NCBI GenBank assembly: GCA_016758905.1
Contig: JAEPQZ010000004.1
Span: forward strand, 744,001-808,000
DNA from: Umbelopsis isabellina
Lineage: Eukaryota; Mucoromycota; Umbelopsidomycetes; Umbelopsidales; Umbelopsidaceae
Direction of reading: 5' to 3'
DNA: 64,000 nucleotides
Part shown: positions 53,024-63,734 of the stretch, one piece after another
How the letters are laid out: every line of letters starts with the position of its first letter
Position numbering within the stretch: position 1 is the first letter of the stretch
The notes under the pieces: model-generated
Told to the model about the DNA's origin: nothing
The model's database searches: none
Seen by the model: the letters and a program-made list of their open reading frames with translations, nothing else
Position numbers and translations under genes: made by a program

Positions 53024-53386
53024 AGTTTACTGGGCGCAACCATGTCAATGTTCTTGAAAGTATTACTAATCATGTAATAGCTACAATGACACCTTATGAA
53101 TTTTTTGAAGACAGAGCACATCTTGTAATCACAACACCAAAACCATACGACTAATGGTTTTCACAAATATGCACTACTATCAAACAATAATACAACTGAT
53201 CAATTGGTCATTGCTAGATAAAGTCAATTGCGTATGACCATTTCTGTCAATGTGGCATTTCCAAATCTCAAGCTATGGACAAAAAATGAGTGGGGTTCTT
53301 CCTTTGTTGGGAGCGATGGACAAAGAGCGTCAAACCCAACAAAGATGCAGCGGGGTATCATGCTCAAAAAAGACACCTCCTTGATC

Positions 53387-53395
53387 TATATATAA
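53387..53395 (+). promoter_or_regulatory. TATA box of the GST gene
   Basis: TATATATAA lies about 45 nt before the GST start codon at 53438, the right order of distance for a TATA box with a very short leader. It is the clearest TATA box of the window and fits an inducible gene. Confidence 0.55.
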
Positions 53396-53437
53396 AGAAC
53401 TGATCGCTGCAAAATTAAAAAGTTTAACACCTTCAAA

Positions 53438-54331
53438 ATGTTTCAAACCATTCCTACTATCACCTATTTTTCCCTACCCAAAAAACGTAAGTGAATAGTT
53501 CAAGATACCTGAGCTCTATCGCAAATCATAAATATATAATTCTCGAGGTTTTTAGATGCAGGAAGAGTCGAGCCCATTCGTTTATGCTTGGAAGATGCAG
53601 GTATCCGGTACAAGTTCGAAGAAATCCCTTTGGACTGGACTACTTGGCCAAAGCACAAATCGGATTTAATGTCCAAGGGCTATGCTTGTGGAACATTACC
53701 TATTATGGATTTGGAAGGTAGAAAATACTCTCAAACCAATGCCATTCTCATATATCTCTGTAGTAGACTAGGTTAGTATTTGATCTAATTGCATGCATTC
53801 ATTTTCTCGGTTTATTAACTGTAAGGCAGGAAAATACTTGGGGGATGACATTGAAGAGCAATACCAAGTGAACCAAGCTGCTGATCTCTGTGCCGACTGG
53901 TATACAGCTAGAATTATAGCTTTCGTCGGTGGCAAGGTAATTGATTACAACAAGCTTGAAAAGCCGCTTGCTACGGTACTAACTCTCGCAATTTAGGATA
54001 CCTACTTGAAACATTTAGAAGGCAAAGGTCGTCATTTTCTATCGGTTGCTGATGCGCTGCTCTCTGAAAACGCAGGACCTTATTTGTTAGGCGACAAGGT
54101 AAAGATTTGCAGCCATCAAAGAAGCAGCCTACCGACTCTTGAACATCGTATACTCACTCTGAGCAATCCAACTTTGTACAGATCACATTTGCCGACTTTT
54201 TACTCTTTCAAAACGCTCGCGACGAATATACGGCTCCAAAACTTGTTGACTATCCTCGTATTCTTGCCCTCGGCAAAGCATTAGTACAACGCCCGAACAT
54301 TAAAAAATATAGACCAGATCTTCTGGATTAA
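53438..54331 (+). CDS. Glutathione S-transferase, sigma-like
   Basis: Cytosolic glutathione transferases join glutathione to electrophiles. The start at 53438 gives MFQTIPTITYFSLPKKHAGR; the N-terminal thioredoxin-fold domain continues RVEPIRLCLEDAGIRYKFEE, with the cis-Pro segment GTLPIMDLEG and the glutathione-binding QTNAILIYLCSRLG. The catalytic Tyr is probably the one in ITYFSLP. The helical C-terminal domain has YLLGDKITFADFLLFQNARD, the N-capping-box motif, and PRILALGKALVQRPNIKKYR at the end. Five exons joined in frame; about 208 residues. Layout is that of sigma/S-crystallin-like GSTs, but the class is only a best guess. Confidence 0.87.
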
Positions 54332-54483
54332 TGACTTTGAATAGAATATAAACTTATTCTCTATTTTAATTTGATTGAGCGTTGTGTATTTGTTGATTGT
54401 AAGTAGTGTTACTTAATGTACAAATTAGTGATGTCTAAATTTACAGTGTAAGTCGCAAGAGGATTGCTTTCAGCATAAAGCTG

Positions 54484-55218
54484 TTATTGCGAGTGTAGTG
54501 ACAAGGGAATTTGAGCCAAGATGTCGTCTACTCGTGTCTGGTAACTGTTCACCACAGTTGTTGCATCAATGGACTTTTTATCTGAGCTGGCACACGATGT
54601 GGAAGTTTGGCAACAGCTAGACTTGGCTTCAGCTTTGTTATCACCACAAGATCCTTGACCACAACATGAATCATTACTGTTTGCCTCGCCAGCTTGTTCG
54701 GAATCTCTAAAATATTCCTTTGTGAACAAGTCTTCTATTCCTACTGCAGTCAGTTCCTTATTCAATTGTGTCAGCTTTTCCATCAGTGCCGGGTCCAGTA
54801 CATCCCTCTGCAACTGAGTATAATATACTATGAGAGTGCTAAATTTAGGCGTTAGTACGTCGACCTTGTCCATTGTCGAACCTGACGGGAAACTAGTTCC
54901 TACCTGACTGTGCCACGCAGCTTTCCAAATTGTCGGCCGAGAGCAACGCCTTCTTTGTAGCCTCTGTTAAAACCTTCTTGGATGGTAACGTCTTTTCCAG
55001 CGACTATTCCATCCTTGTATCCTTCCTATGGCACGAGACAGACACATGGTTAGAATCTCAGTTGCTTTCATATGGTAGGCGGTGGTAGTTGACCACAACG
55101 AAAGACTCACATTGCCATGCACTTCGTTCATTTTGTTCCATTCTCGTTCAGCAATCTGCTGATCATAGCTTAGCTGATCTTGCTCGCTGTCAGAAGCCCA
55201 AATGTCGTCGTCTGCCAT
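54484..55218 (-). CDS. YAE1: Yae1, adaptor for iron-sulfur loading of ABCE1/Rli1, with Cys-rich tail
   Basis: Yae1 with Lto1 recruits apo-Rli1 (ABCE1) to the cytosolic iron-sulfur targeting complex. Exon 1 starts MADDDIWASDSEQDQLSYDQ, with the usual IWxSD opening and AEREWNKMNEVHGN. The deca-GX3 motif follows over two introns: EGYKDGIVAGKDVTIQEGF and NRGYKEGVALGRQFGKLRG, with Gly every fourth residue. The C-terminal half is helical (LIVYYTQLQRDVLDPALMEK), then a Cys-rich stretch: CCGQGSC, a charged spacer, and CCQTSTSC, six or more Cys within 30 residues. Only the first part is typical of yeast Yae1. The reading then continues with an ordinary helix to a stop at 54484. Three exons. Confidence 0.85.
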
Positions 55219-55420
55219 GGCGCAATGTAGGTAAACGTTAGAGAATTGATCTGTAAGCAGAGGGTATGAGCTGTCAAGAGGACATACAAATTTTTTAATT
55301 CGAGTACCGCATGATTAGCGAGCTAATTTTTTTGGTGAATGAAGCTGTTCATCCAATTTTTATTATTCATTACTTTCTCCTGAATTTTCATTTTACCCTT
55401 CAATAACAAGATAACTCGAG

Positions 55421-57662
55421 CTAAAAAGTGCTCTGCCATGGCTGCTGGAAATTGGGAGTTGTTGCTTGTCCCGTCATTTGTGTTTGCTGTTGACCCATAC
55501 TGGCAGCAAACGGATTTACACTACCCGTCATTTGTGGTGACTGCATGTTACCAAAATACTGCTGCTGTTGTGGTTGTTGCTGTTGTTGTGGTGTTTGAAT
55601 CTGTTGCTGGCTCATGAAAGGGTTCACGGACATTCGTGGTGAGAATGTATTAGAGCCGGAAAACATGTTTTGTTGCGGTTGCTGTAAGCTTGCCATACTT
55701 GACATGCCCGTAGATTGCATAGTCTGCATAGATGGGGTAAAGTTGGCCATACCTGTAGGCTGGGAGGGCAGGCTTGTCATCTGAGGGTCCATCATGGAGT
55801 TCATTCCCGTGAATGATGGCTGCTGCTGTTGTGGTGTTTGCAAATTATTACTAGTGTACGGTGAACTTATGGGGAACGGCATGGTGCTCGCTCGGAACGG
55901 GTTAGCGCTTGGTGAGGACATTGATGAGCTGGGCATCCCAGTAAATTGTGGCTGTTGTGGCGGAGGATTGTTCATGCTTCCAAATCCTGTTGGAGTATGA
56001 AGTACAGTGCTTTGCGATCGCATTGGCATAGTGGAAGCACGGAAAGGATTGGCACTTGCTTGAGCATTGCCAAATCCTGCTCCGCCCATAGTTCCTGTTG
56101 GTTGGGATGAAATGAATGTTGCATTGCTTTGTGGATCCTTATATATAGTCGCACTTTCACTTTCGATGCTGGAGAAGAAGTCCATTAATTCCTTCGGTTG
56201 AGATGCTGTAGCTACGGGTGCAGAAGAACCATTGCTTGGTCCTATACAGTATGGTTGTTAGTTTCCTTGATCACTTATAGGATGCAATTTATTGTCACAA
56301 ACCTGAACTAGTTGCTGTAGCCTTGCTGCTGTCAGCGCCCGATTTCTTTTTAATTGCAGACTCACGCTGAGCTTCGTAATCAGGGTCCTGAAGATATTCT
56401 TCTAATGCTGTAGCTAGAGATAAAGGCGCCTAAATGAGAGGTTAGTATAGCCCAATGAATAAGAAGTGGAACCAATTTGACGTACATGTTTACCAACTGG
56501 TATGTCTATTTCGAGATCTCTTTGTAGTCGCTTAGCCATAGAAAGATAATCAATTACAGCTTCCGTCTGCTTTGCAAACTTCTTATATATATCCAAAGAC
56601 TCTCGCGCATCTGGTTTTGACATAGCAAAATAGTGTTCTGTAACGTGGCCAGTCAGCATATACTTCATATTCGTCTAAAATCACAACTCCAACCACACAT
56701 ACCTAATATATTGATAACACCCTCGTTGACAGCCTGAAATAACGCTAAGAGATCTTCAACCAATAGCTTGAAGGCTTGCAGCGTGATTTCATTATCAATC
56801 TCGTCAAGTGAAAACTGTACCAATCGTAAATGTAAGTATAAGTGCAGACATCTGACATGCATGATTTCTCAGTCACTGTACCTGGCATTTAAGTAAGCCA
56901 GTTATTTGCCGCTGCAATATTGAAGTCTCACGTAAAAGGCCCTTTGACACAGGTAGTCGTCGAAGCCTTCCGCCTTTGCCATTGGCTGTAGTTTTCACGT
57001 AATCCACATGAAGATCTCTAAATGCCAGTACCTTTTCTTCCAAATATGCACTATACTGCCTTATGTTTCGAACGTGCTCACCAGCTATATCAATAAAAAC
57101 TGCCGTAAGAAGTCTGCCTAGCATCTGCTGCCGGTATTTAGCCGGGATGTCCACTCACCATTTCCTTTTTCTCTCAATTTTGAAACATCCAATACTGTGG
57201 GATGCTCTTCTACAAACGCAATAACTTTATCGCCACTTCCCTCTCTCATCAAGGTATGTGTTGTAATCAGGGCTTTAAAGCATATCTAAAAGTAAAAGTG
57301 GTCAACATATTTTACCGAGAAGAAAAGCTAGTGGCGCATGATTGTGAAATTTAGCTTGGCTCAAGCCTCTATGTACTTACAATCCAAGAGTTTTCACGTA
57401 TCCGACGCTGTAGCATCTCGAATAGATCCTTCAAGTTGACATTGCTTGAATGCGTCACGCTGATGAGGTCTGTAAGCAAGTCTCAGTTAGTTAGTGGGGT
57501 CATTCGGATGGATGGTGACACCAACGAGCATTGGCAGTTAGAGCGTTAGGCACTACAAAGCCAGAACAGCAACTCGGGAGGAATGTTCTACATACGTTGC
57601 AGGTGCTTTTGCTTTGGAGCTTGGTGGTCAAGCCGCGTTGCTTTGCGTACGGCAGTCTCCAT
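55421..57662 (-). CDS. YAP1801: Clathrin adaptor AP180/CALM (Yap1801-like), ANTH domain
   Basis: AP180/CALM proteins bind PI(4,5)P2 with an ANTH domain and recruit clathrin and SNAREs in endocytosis. The start at 57662 gives METAVRKATRLDHQAPKQKH, the KATxxxxxxPKxKH phosphoinositide signature. Across exons come LQRLISVTHSS, LFEMLQRRIRENSWIICFKA, LITTHTLMREGSGDK, NIRQYSAYLEEKVLAFRDLH and LKCQVQFSLDEIDNEITLQA, then the ANTH end EAVIDYLSMAKRLQRDLEID. The C-terminal half is a Gln/Met/Pro-rich tail holding four NPF motifs (NPFRAS twice, NPFMS, NPFAAS), which bind EH-domain proteins such as Ede1. A Gln run (near 55560-55610) reflects a CAA/CAG repeat. Seven exons. The stop is at 55421. Confidence 0.9.
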
Positions 57663-58616
57663 GATTGAGTAAGAAGCAGTGGGTAAAGACGGTGTGGTAC
57701 GAGCGTCCTTTCAATATGCTTAGCAATTTCCAGACTCACGTGCACAATCTTTCAGCATTCTTTCGAAATTGCTTGCAGTCCCCCAAGTTGATTCAATGTG
57801 AAATTGAGTGTAAACGGTTTCCAAATAGAGAATTCTTGGATGTAGATCATTTGATATGTATGGATATTGCTTTCAACTTTTGAAATTTAATCATTTTATG
57901 CAAGTGCCTTTCTTCAGCATAAATTCCTAAATAGTCCAAATGCACTAGAGCCAATGTCCGACATTACAAGGATAAGCTATTCAACAGATATTTTGTTTTG
58001 CTGTTGGACACAGAGCAATATGCTTAAACAAACTGGCAGTGTACAATGATGTGGCAGTCAATGGGCGAAATGCTTCCTGTGAGATATAAACAATTATAAC
58101 TTTCTTATATATGGCAATCCTCAATAAATAAAGGTTGGCTATGTAGAATGGTTCCATAGCGCATTCAAACTTACTTCAATGAAATTATGCTGGCTAAACT
58201 TACAATTTACACGTCACGCAAAAATCTCATAATAACGAACATCAATCCTTTTCGTAATTGTATACTTATTAGCTTTTAGTTGACATAATTGAGTATATTT
58301 CAATTTTGATGCTCATTTCGTCGAACTGATCTGATAAACGAGTAAACATGCTTTTGAGGAGCATGAGCAGTGTTTCAAAGAAAAAAAAAACGTTAGCTAG
58401 ACAGTAACAAGAAAAAAGAATATCATTTCGAGTACATCAACAGAAAGAGTAAGCATCATTTATATGTAAATTATTCTGTATATTGCAATGCAATGCTTTG
58501 CATGACAGTGCACAGACACCACTGGAAGAATTTTTGGGATCAATTTCGCAGCCTCGGACTGAAAGACTCCGAACCACTTTTTCTCGCGAACGCATTCTCT
58601 TCCATTTGGGGTCTTA
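57663..58616. other. Divergent spacer between AP180 and the PTTG1IP-like gene
   Basis: This 954-base gap is A/T-rich. Small frames inside it (57665-57883 plus; 58460-58690 minus, lacking an ATG start) show no family resemblance. The right end probably holds the promoter of the next gene, and possibly an upstream exon I could not find. Confidence 0.45.
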
Positions 58617-59380
58617 ATGTCGAATGCGACTAACGATATGAACAACTTGTCGTTTTTTGAGACAGGAAGCTCACTAGGTATGGACAACAAGTTTTAGCTC
58701 TATTGTGTTTAAGCTGTCTAACCCGAGCATATTTATAGTGTGCTCTGAATTCAAAAACTGCTCCGCCTGCGTGGTAAACCCTCAATGCGGATTCTGTGTG
58801 ATTTCCGGACAGTGTATTCCAGGTAATTGGCTAGGCCCCGAATACATGGACGCTTGCACCGGAGGACGTCTTCATTATTACTATGGACAATGCATAGGTA
58901 GGGCAACAGTCGAATTTTGCTTTTTTGACACACAGACAAGCAAATGTAATTAATGCGTCTTATTCAAATGCAGTTTCGCACAAACCAATTTTGATTGCCG
59001 GCATTTCTCTACTCAGTATCGCTGTATTCACTACGCTTGTTTTGCTTCTACGGTGCTGCAAGCGGTCTCACAACTCAGAATATCGTCCTCTCCTACCCAC
59101 GAGCGGATCTGGTTTACTTAGAAGATCGTCAACTTACTATCAGTTCAATCGAAATGTTCCAGGCTCGCGACGCAAGCCATCTCTGTCAGAAAGACCGTGG
59201 CCGAATTCTCGGAAACTTAGTGGTCAGGGATCACCTTCATCTTCTCAAAACCCAAGTGAAGATGACGTAGCCCATCAAAATGAAATAGATATTCAACATC
59301 AAAACGATTATAAGGCAATCAAGTGGGATGAACGACGAAAAGAACTCCTAAAAAAATATGGCAAGAGCCCAGACCGTTGA
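58617..59380 (+). CDS. PTTG1IP-like single-pass membrane protein with PSI-type Cys domain
   Basis: The protein resembles metazoan PTTG1IP (PBF), a type I membrane protein with a plexin-semaphorin-integrin Cys domain and a basic juxtamembrane tail. The Cys domain reads CSEFKNCSACVVNPQCGFCV with a further ISGQCIPGNW and a final YYYGQC. After an intron in Ile-Val comes one membrane span, PILIAGISLLSIAVFTTLVLLL, a CC pair just inside (a possible palmitoylation site) and a Ser-rich cytosolic part that ends WDERRKELLKKYGKSPDR, matching the human RHDEIRKKYGLFKEENPY end. The start is uncertain: from 58617 (MSNATNDMNNLSFF) a GT-AG intron joins L to VCSEF, but this gives no signal peptide, which the fold would need. 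An earlier exon may be missing. Confidence 0.6.
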
Positions 59381-59641
59381 TTGCCAAGATTCCCATATTG
59401 TCGTTTTCTACCGGACATGCATGTTCACGGCCGTTGACAGCATGATGAAGCTATACCTCTCACAATCCACTCTTTTGATGCTAACCACGTATTTTGTTCT
59501 TTTTGTTTCACTGCATTGATCTGTATATTACACAAAGATTCTCAGTAAAGACTGATGAAGTCCCTCCGCATTCTTCAAAATTTATTTCACGATTTATTGA
59601 ATTTCCGCGTTTTTGTTTTATCTATGGTATTGGAGGATTCA

Positions 59642-60923
59642 TCAGAAGGGAACAGCGGATTGAAGGAGGCAAAGCATGGCAATAGTTTCTCCAAAGTAGG
59701 TATTTTCATCTTGGTCGTTCATGCAAGAAGTAATGCGGTTCAGGTCATCCATGCGGCCAAGGACCCAGAATAAGAAGCTGACAGGAGCAAGGAACGCCAT
59801 GTCGGTATAGTCAACATAACTCTTGCCATTGAGGTGGTATCCAGCTCGTATCTCGCCATGGTGACGTAGTTCCTTCGCAAAGAAGTTGGCTTGACGGTTC
59901 AGGATAGGAGCAATTCTTTCATCTCTTGTTTGCAGATAATAGACACCTAGACGCCATGGAACGCGACAAGAGTTCCAATTATAATCTTTGTCGTGTTTGT
60001 CTTCCAGTACCTCTCCCTTGGGAATCTCATAAACGCCATTTCGATTTAATTGCAAGAAATCAGCAATCAAGCCTGTATCAGGATGGACTTGGAATTGTTG
60101 CTGTACTTCGTTAATGATGGCGTTACACACGCCGATCCATAGCTGTGATCTTTGCTGATCTTCCTACAATTCAAGTTTCTTCAATTAAAAAGAACATACA
60201 ATCCCATTTGCATATGACTCGTACTTACTCTAGAGAAGAGCAGAAAAGAGCTTAAAATAAAGTCGCTTGGACGTGTGAGTTTATAAGCATCATCGCCTTC
60301 ATCAACCCAGTCACCAACAAGAGGCATGTATGTCCTGTGATTGATACACTTGTCCCAAATAGCGGCACAAAGCTCCACGGCAACAGCGTGATAATCGATT
60401 TCTCCGTTTTGACCCCCGCGTTTCCAAATCTTGGCAGCCAGGAACAGTGCTGTAGCAATATCAACATCACCGTCTGTTGCACAGTTCTCACCGCCTTCAT
60501 CTCCTGGAATAAATGGAGCTTGGGCATGCTTCTGCTTTTGTTGCCATTGCATCAATCCGAACTTGTTACGAAACCGGAAGAAATATCGGCAAAGACCATC
60601 GAAATCAGCTTGGTTTCGCTTCAGTACTGAAATAAGCATACCATATCCTAGATAGGGTACACCATTAGTTTCACTTCGACAAGTAATCCTTATCACCATC
60701 CTAGTCGAAGACTATACGTACCGTGGGCCTCACTGCAGGTTACTTCTGCCACTTTGTCCTTTGGCTCTTTGTAATAGACGTAGAAGCCGTCGGCATAACT
60801 ACGAAGGTACCTGTGAGAATGAGATGTTGGTTAACCATGCCCGAGTTACATTTACCCAAGGAGCCGCATTGCACTTTACCGTTGCCGCCAAGCGACATAT
60901 TTTTCTTCAATGCTTCCTGACAT
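59642..60923 (-). CDS. Glycoside hydrolase family 8 (chitosanase/endoglucanase type), four exons
   Basis: GH8 enzymes cut beta-1,4 glucan, xylan or chitosan with an inverting mechanism. Exon 1 is MSGSIEEKYVAWRQ at 60923, spliced to YLRSYADGFYVYYKEPKDKV. The proton-donor Glu sits in the CSEAHGYGML motif, itself split by an intron. The Asp of the substrate site is in ATDGDVDIATALFLAA, then KLTRPSDFILSSFLLF, and the last exon holds TGLIADFLQLNRNGVYEIPK, DYNWNSCRVPWRLGVYYL, RAGYHLNGKSYVDYTDMAFL and APVSFLFWVLGR. The place where many GH8 enzymes have the base Asp (YDACR) reads WNSCR, so the base may instead be an acidic residue in the preceding loop (KGEVLEDKHDKD), as in the chitosanase subgroup. 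About 365 residues; no signal peptide is visible. Introns argue for a gene long settled in this genome. Confidence 0.87.
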
Positions 60924-61881
60924 TACTATTTTGGTAAGAAGTGTTAAAAATACAAACAGGGCTGAGTGCACAGGCTTAATTGCCTCCGCCTGCGTGCCGA
61001 CATTGAGCAGTCAAGCGCCGCTAAAATACCATGTCAGCCAGCATTTGCATCGTATCTGTCATTTGTGTATCTCGTAACCCATTCTCCTTTCTCTTCTTCT
61101 TCTTCTTCTTCTTCTTCTTCTTCTTCTTCTTCTTCTTGCGCGTAAGTTCGTCTTGAAGGTCAGCTTCTCTACCTCTCTCAAATGCCTCGTCAAATTCGCA
61201 TACTGCTCGAAATTTATGGCACACCCTGACAGCTGTATACCTTGCATGAAAGGGAATTTCTTTCTTTGCTTGTATCTTGAGTTTGATAGGTGGACCATGA
61301 AAAGGGAGTCAGACAAAGATTCCCTTGTGATAGCTTTATAAATTATATGGGATCCATTGTGTGCTACGTGGGATGTATCTATATCGCTTTGTATTATTTC
61401 TTTCTCGACCTCTTTAGAAAAGTTACACCTACACTAGTTTTGTTAAAATCATTCACATCGTAAAGGTATAAAAGTATATAAGAAAACATGAATTACATGA
61501 CATTATTTAACCTGATGAGTAGTTTACTCGCACGTAGAGATATCATCAAATACTGAAATAAAAAATGTTTAGATTTCATCAAACTGACCTACATGACAAA
61601 CAATAACTCTTACTCACAATTCTTTTTGGATTCCAAGTGTGAACCATTGAATAATTATTCATTTTACCTTAAGATGAGATATATCATTAAATGTCAAATT
61701 TGACTTCCAATATTCTAATTGGATTCTCTGTCAGATACTGAAAATACATGTTTTGTAAACTCGCATTTGCTGGTCAAACAATGGACAAATTTATTAATAC
61801 TCCCGCGTAAGGAATCAATTCGCGTTTCTATGGTTTTATTCAGGGTTTCTTCATGATATATGCGGCAAACATAGCATAGTT
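60924..61881. other. Spacer between the GH8 gene and the acid phosphatase gene
   Basis: This 958-base gap is the GH8 promoter side and the 3' side of the acid phosphatase. It contains a (CTT)n microsatellite, listed separately; open frames crossing it (Lys or Arg runs) are artefacts of that repeat. The rest is A/T-rich and I see nothing else in it. Confidence 0.5.
61091..61137. repeat. (CTT)n trinucleotide microsatellite, about 15 units
   Basis: An uninterrupted CTT run of about 47 bases lies upstream of the GH8 gene, about 170-215 nt from its start codon. On the GH8 strand it is a purine tract (AAG)n, which in promoters can affect DNA structure. The number of units may vary between isolates. 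Confidence 0.9.
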
Positions 61882-63734
61882 TTATATTTTACACTCTTCA
61901 GCCCAGTCTTTGGGAATTTGGCTATCGACTGCTTCATTGAACGCTTTAAGGGTACAAAAACTCTTGTCTCCGCTAGGATGATGTTTACCTTGCTCGGCGC
62001 ATCCGGGTAACTTCATGATTTTGTCTTGATATCTGACTCGTACATAATACTCCTGCTCGACAGGTTGTTTCCATAAAGAGCTAAACCAACCATTCGACGA
62101 GGGAGCTTTCTCCTTGAATAACTCAAACAAGATGGAGCTACTGAAAGGCGGCCATCTGTGCAAAGAAAGACGTTAGTATCCATATAAGGTATCATGCAAA
62201 AGTTTAGAAGACCTTACTTCATATCAAAGACGCCGAGAATAATTAGAAGTGGTGCAACAGTGCTATAGTAATGCTGTTAATGATCATCATAAATCAGTGA
62301 TACAATTGATCATGCAATACTTACGTATCATGGCCAGAGTAAATTGCCATCTTCAAATCTTGTTCTCCAACCTTTTTATCAGTTCCATGCACCTTTCTAA
62401 ACATCCTGTCTCGAATGTCACCCATCAAGCGACCGAGACTGAGCTTTCGGATCTCTTCGTTATGCAAGGCACCAGCAAACCATTCATGCGTAACAACATC
62501 AGCTAAATCGCTTAGGAGGTCATCATCAATGTCCGGGGGCAATTTGAAGCCATGAGCCTTGGCGGATACAAGAGTATCTGAAGATCAGATTAGGGAAAGA
62601 CCAAACAATGCCTCAAGAGGAGCCAATAGTTACTCACCAAGAATGCCATTTGCTGAAGGATGGCTGTCAAGAGAGACCTCGGGAACGTAGGTTCGCATTC
62701 TTTCCGAAATTTTTTCCAATTTGGGCTTGCATTGCTCGGCTACTGTTGCGTTGAATTCCCTTGTTAGTTGTCTCAACTTCTTGCAAGATGGATTTGGGAA
62801 CATGTTATCATCTCGAGCATCCCTATAACCATGTGTTCATGTGTTGGTGTGTTGAGTGAAAGCTATCATTCATGACTAGCGATTTAGGTAGTATTACCTT
62901 GTTCTGATGTTCAGCTTGAATGACTCATCACGCTTGCTCTCCGGATATAAGCCGCCTGCTATCAGTTGCTGGACAGACTCTTGTGTTCGAGTATAATCAG
63001 TGCTTCTGATATAGATAGTCTTTTCATCCCATGTATCTGGAAGGAATTTGAGTCTGTAACATTGAACATGGTTAGCCTCAAGTAATTTACTCGTATCACT
63101 ATGCTATAAATAACTTACTGGTCAACGTAAATCTCTCTCAAGCGAGAACCTAGCCTAGTAATGGATGCTCTTCCCATGTTTGTGAGTTGGCCATAAAAAC
63201 TATGATAGAAGTCAGTCTCTGCGTCCTATATTCGCAACCGATCATTTTGTCTCAATCATACCATGAGCCTGGTGGGCTAGTTGCTTGAATACCGTCTCCA
63301 TGTTCGGTTTCAACGAGACGGCTTAGGCGAACAGGCTTCAAGGTAGAGTCGATGGTCTGTCCTTGTAGTTTAGCAATGACAGTGAACATCTGCGAATTTG
63401 CATCGCACAAATTCCAAATACTTGGAACAAGGGTTTCGAGTCTCTTTCGGACTGGAGTTCTCTCGCCTAAATTATATAGAAAACATCAATGACCAAATAA
63501 AACTCAACTATAAGTGTCTCCTTCTCCTAGATAAACTGTTTGTCAACCAGAACTGAATAATATCCTAGTTTGAACATACCATGTCTATGTACGAGCTGAA
63601 GAAACCTAAGAGGGGTGAAAGTGTGTTAGCTTTCACTTTTGTCAGTCGCAACTCGAAGGGCATATTTACTTTAGCTCCAGGTTATCGGGATAATCAACCG
63701 GATCAGCTTTGGGAAGTTGAGCGGAAATGGCCAT
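61882..63734 (-). CDS. Histidine acid phosphatase (branch 2), ACP6-like
   Basis: A phosphohistidine-mechanism phosphatase of the histidine acid phosphatase group; relatives include lysosomal ACP2, lysophosphatidic acid phosphatase ACP6 and secreted Pho5. The start at 63734 gives MAISAQLPKADPVDYPDNLE, with no signal peptide. After two introns, FLQLVHRHGERTPVRKRLE holds the RHGxRTP active site with the nucleophilic His. Further on are GQLTNMGRASITRLGSRLRE, IYIRSTDYTRTQESVQQLI (RSTDxxRT motif), and the catalytic SGHDTTVAPLLIIL with the acid His-Asp pair. The C-terminal half has YVRVRYQDKIMKLPGC. About eight introns, some tiny. The lack of a leader agrees better with intracellular ACP6-type enzymes than with secreted acid phosphatases. 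Confidence 0.88.

Larger units (their letters stand above)
51970..53437. other. Long sparse spacer between ISD11 and the GST gene
   Basis: This 1.47-kb spacer holds the ISD11 3' end, one possible small membrane ORF at 52847-53023 (listed separately), and the GST promoter. A 33-codon frame at 52515-52616 opens MSNISQSKFDAFVSYSVS; its FDAFVSYS recalls the first strand of TIR domains, but nothing else of a TIR domain follows and I treat it as chance. No repeats or RNA genes were recognised. Confidence 0.45.

Noticed and set aside
58460-58690. 76-codon minus-strand frame upstream of the PTTG1IP-like gene
   Set aside because: It has no ATG start and overlaps the likely promoter and first exon on the other strand.
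61021-61316. Lys- and Arg-run frames across the CTT microsatellite
   Set aside because: They are simple translations of the trinucleotide repeat.
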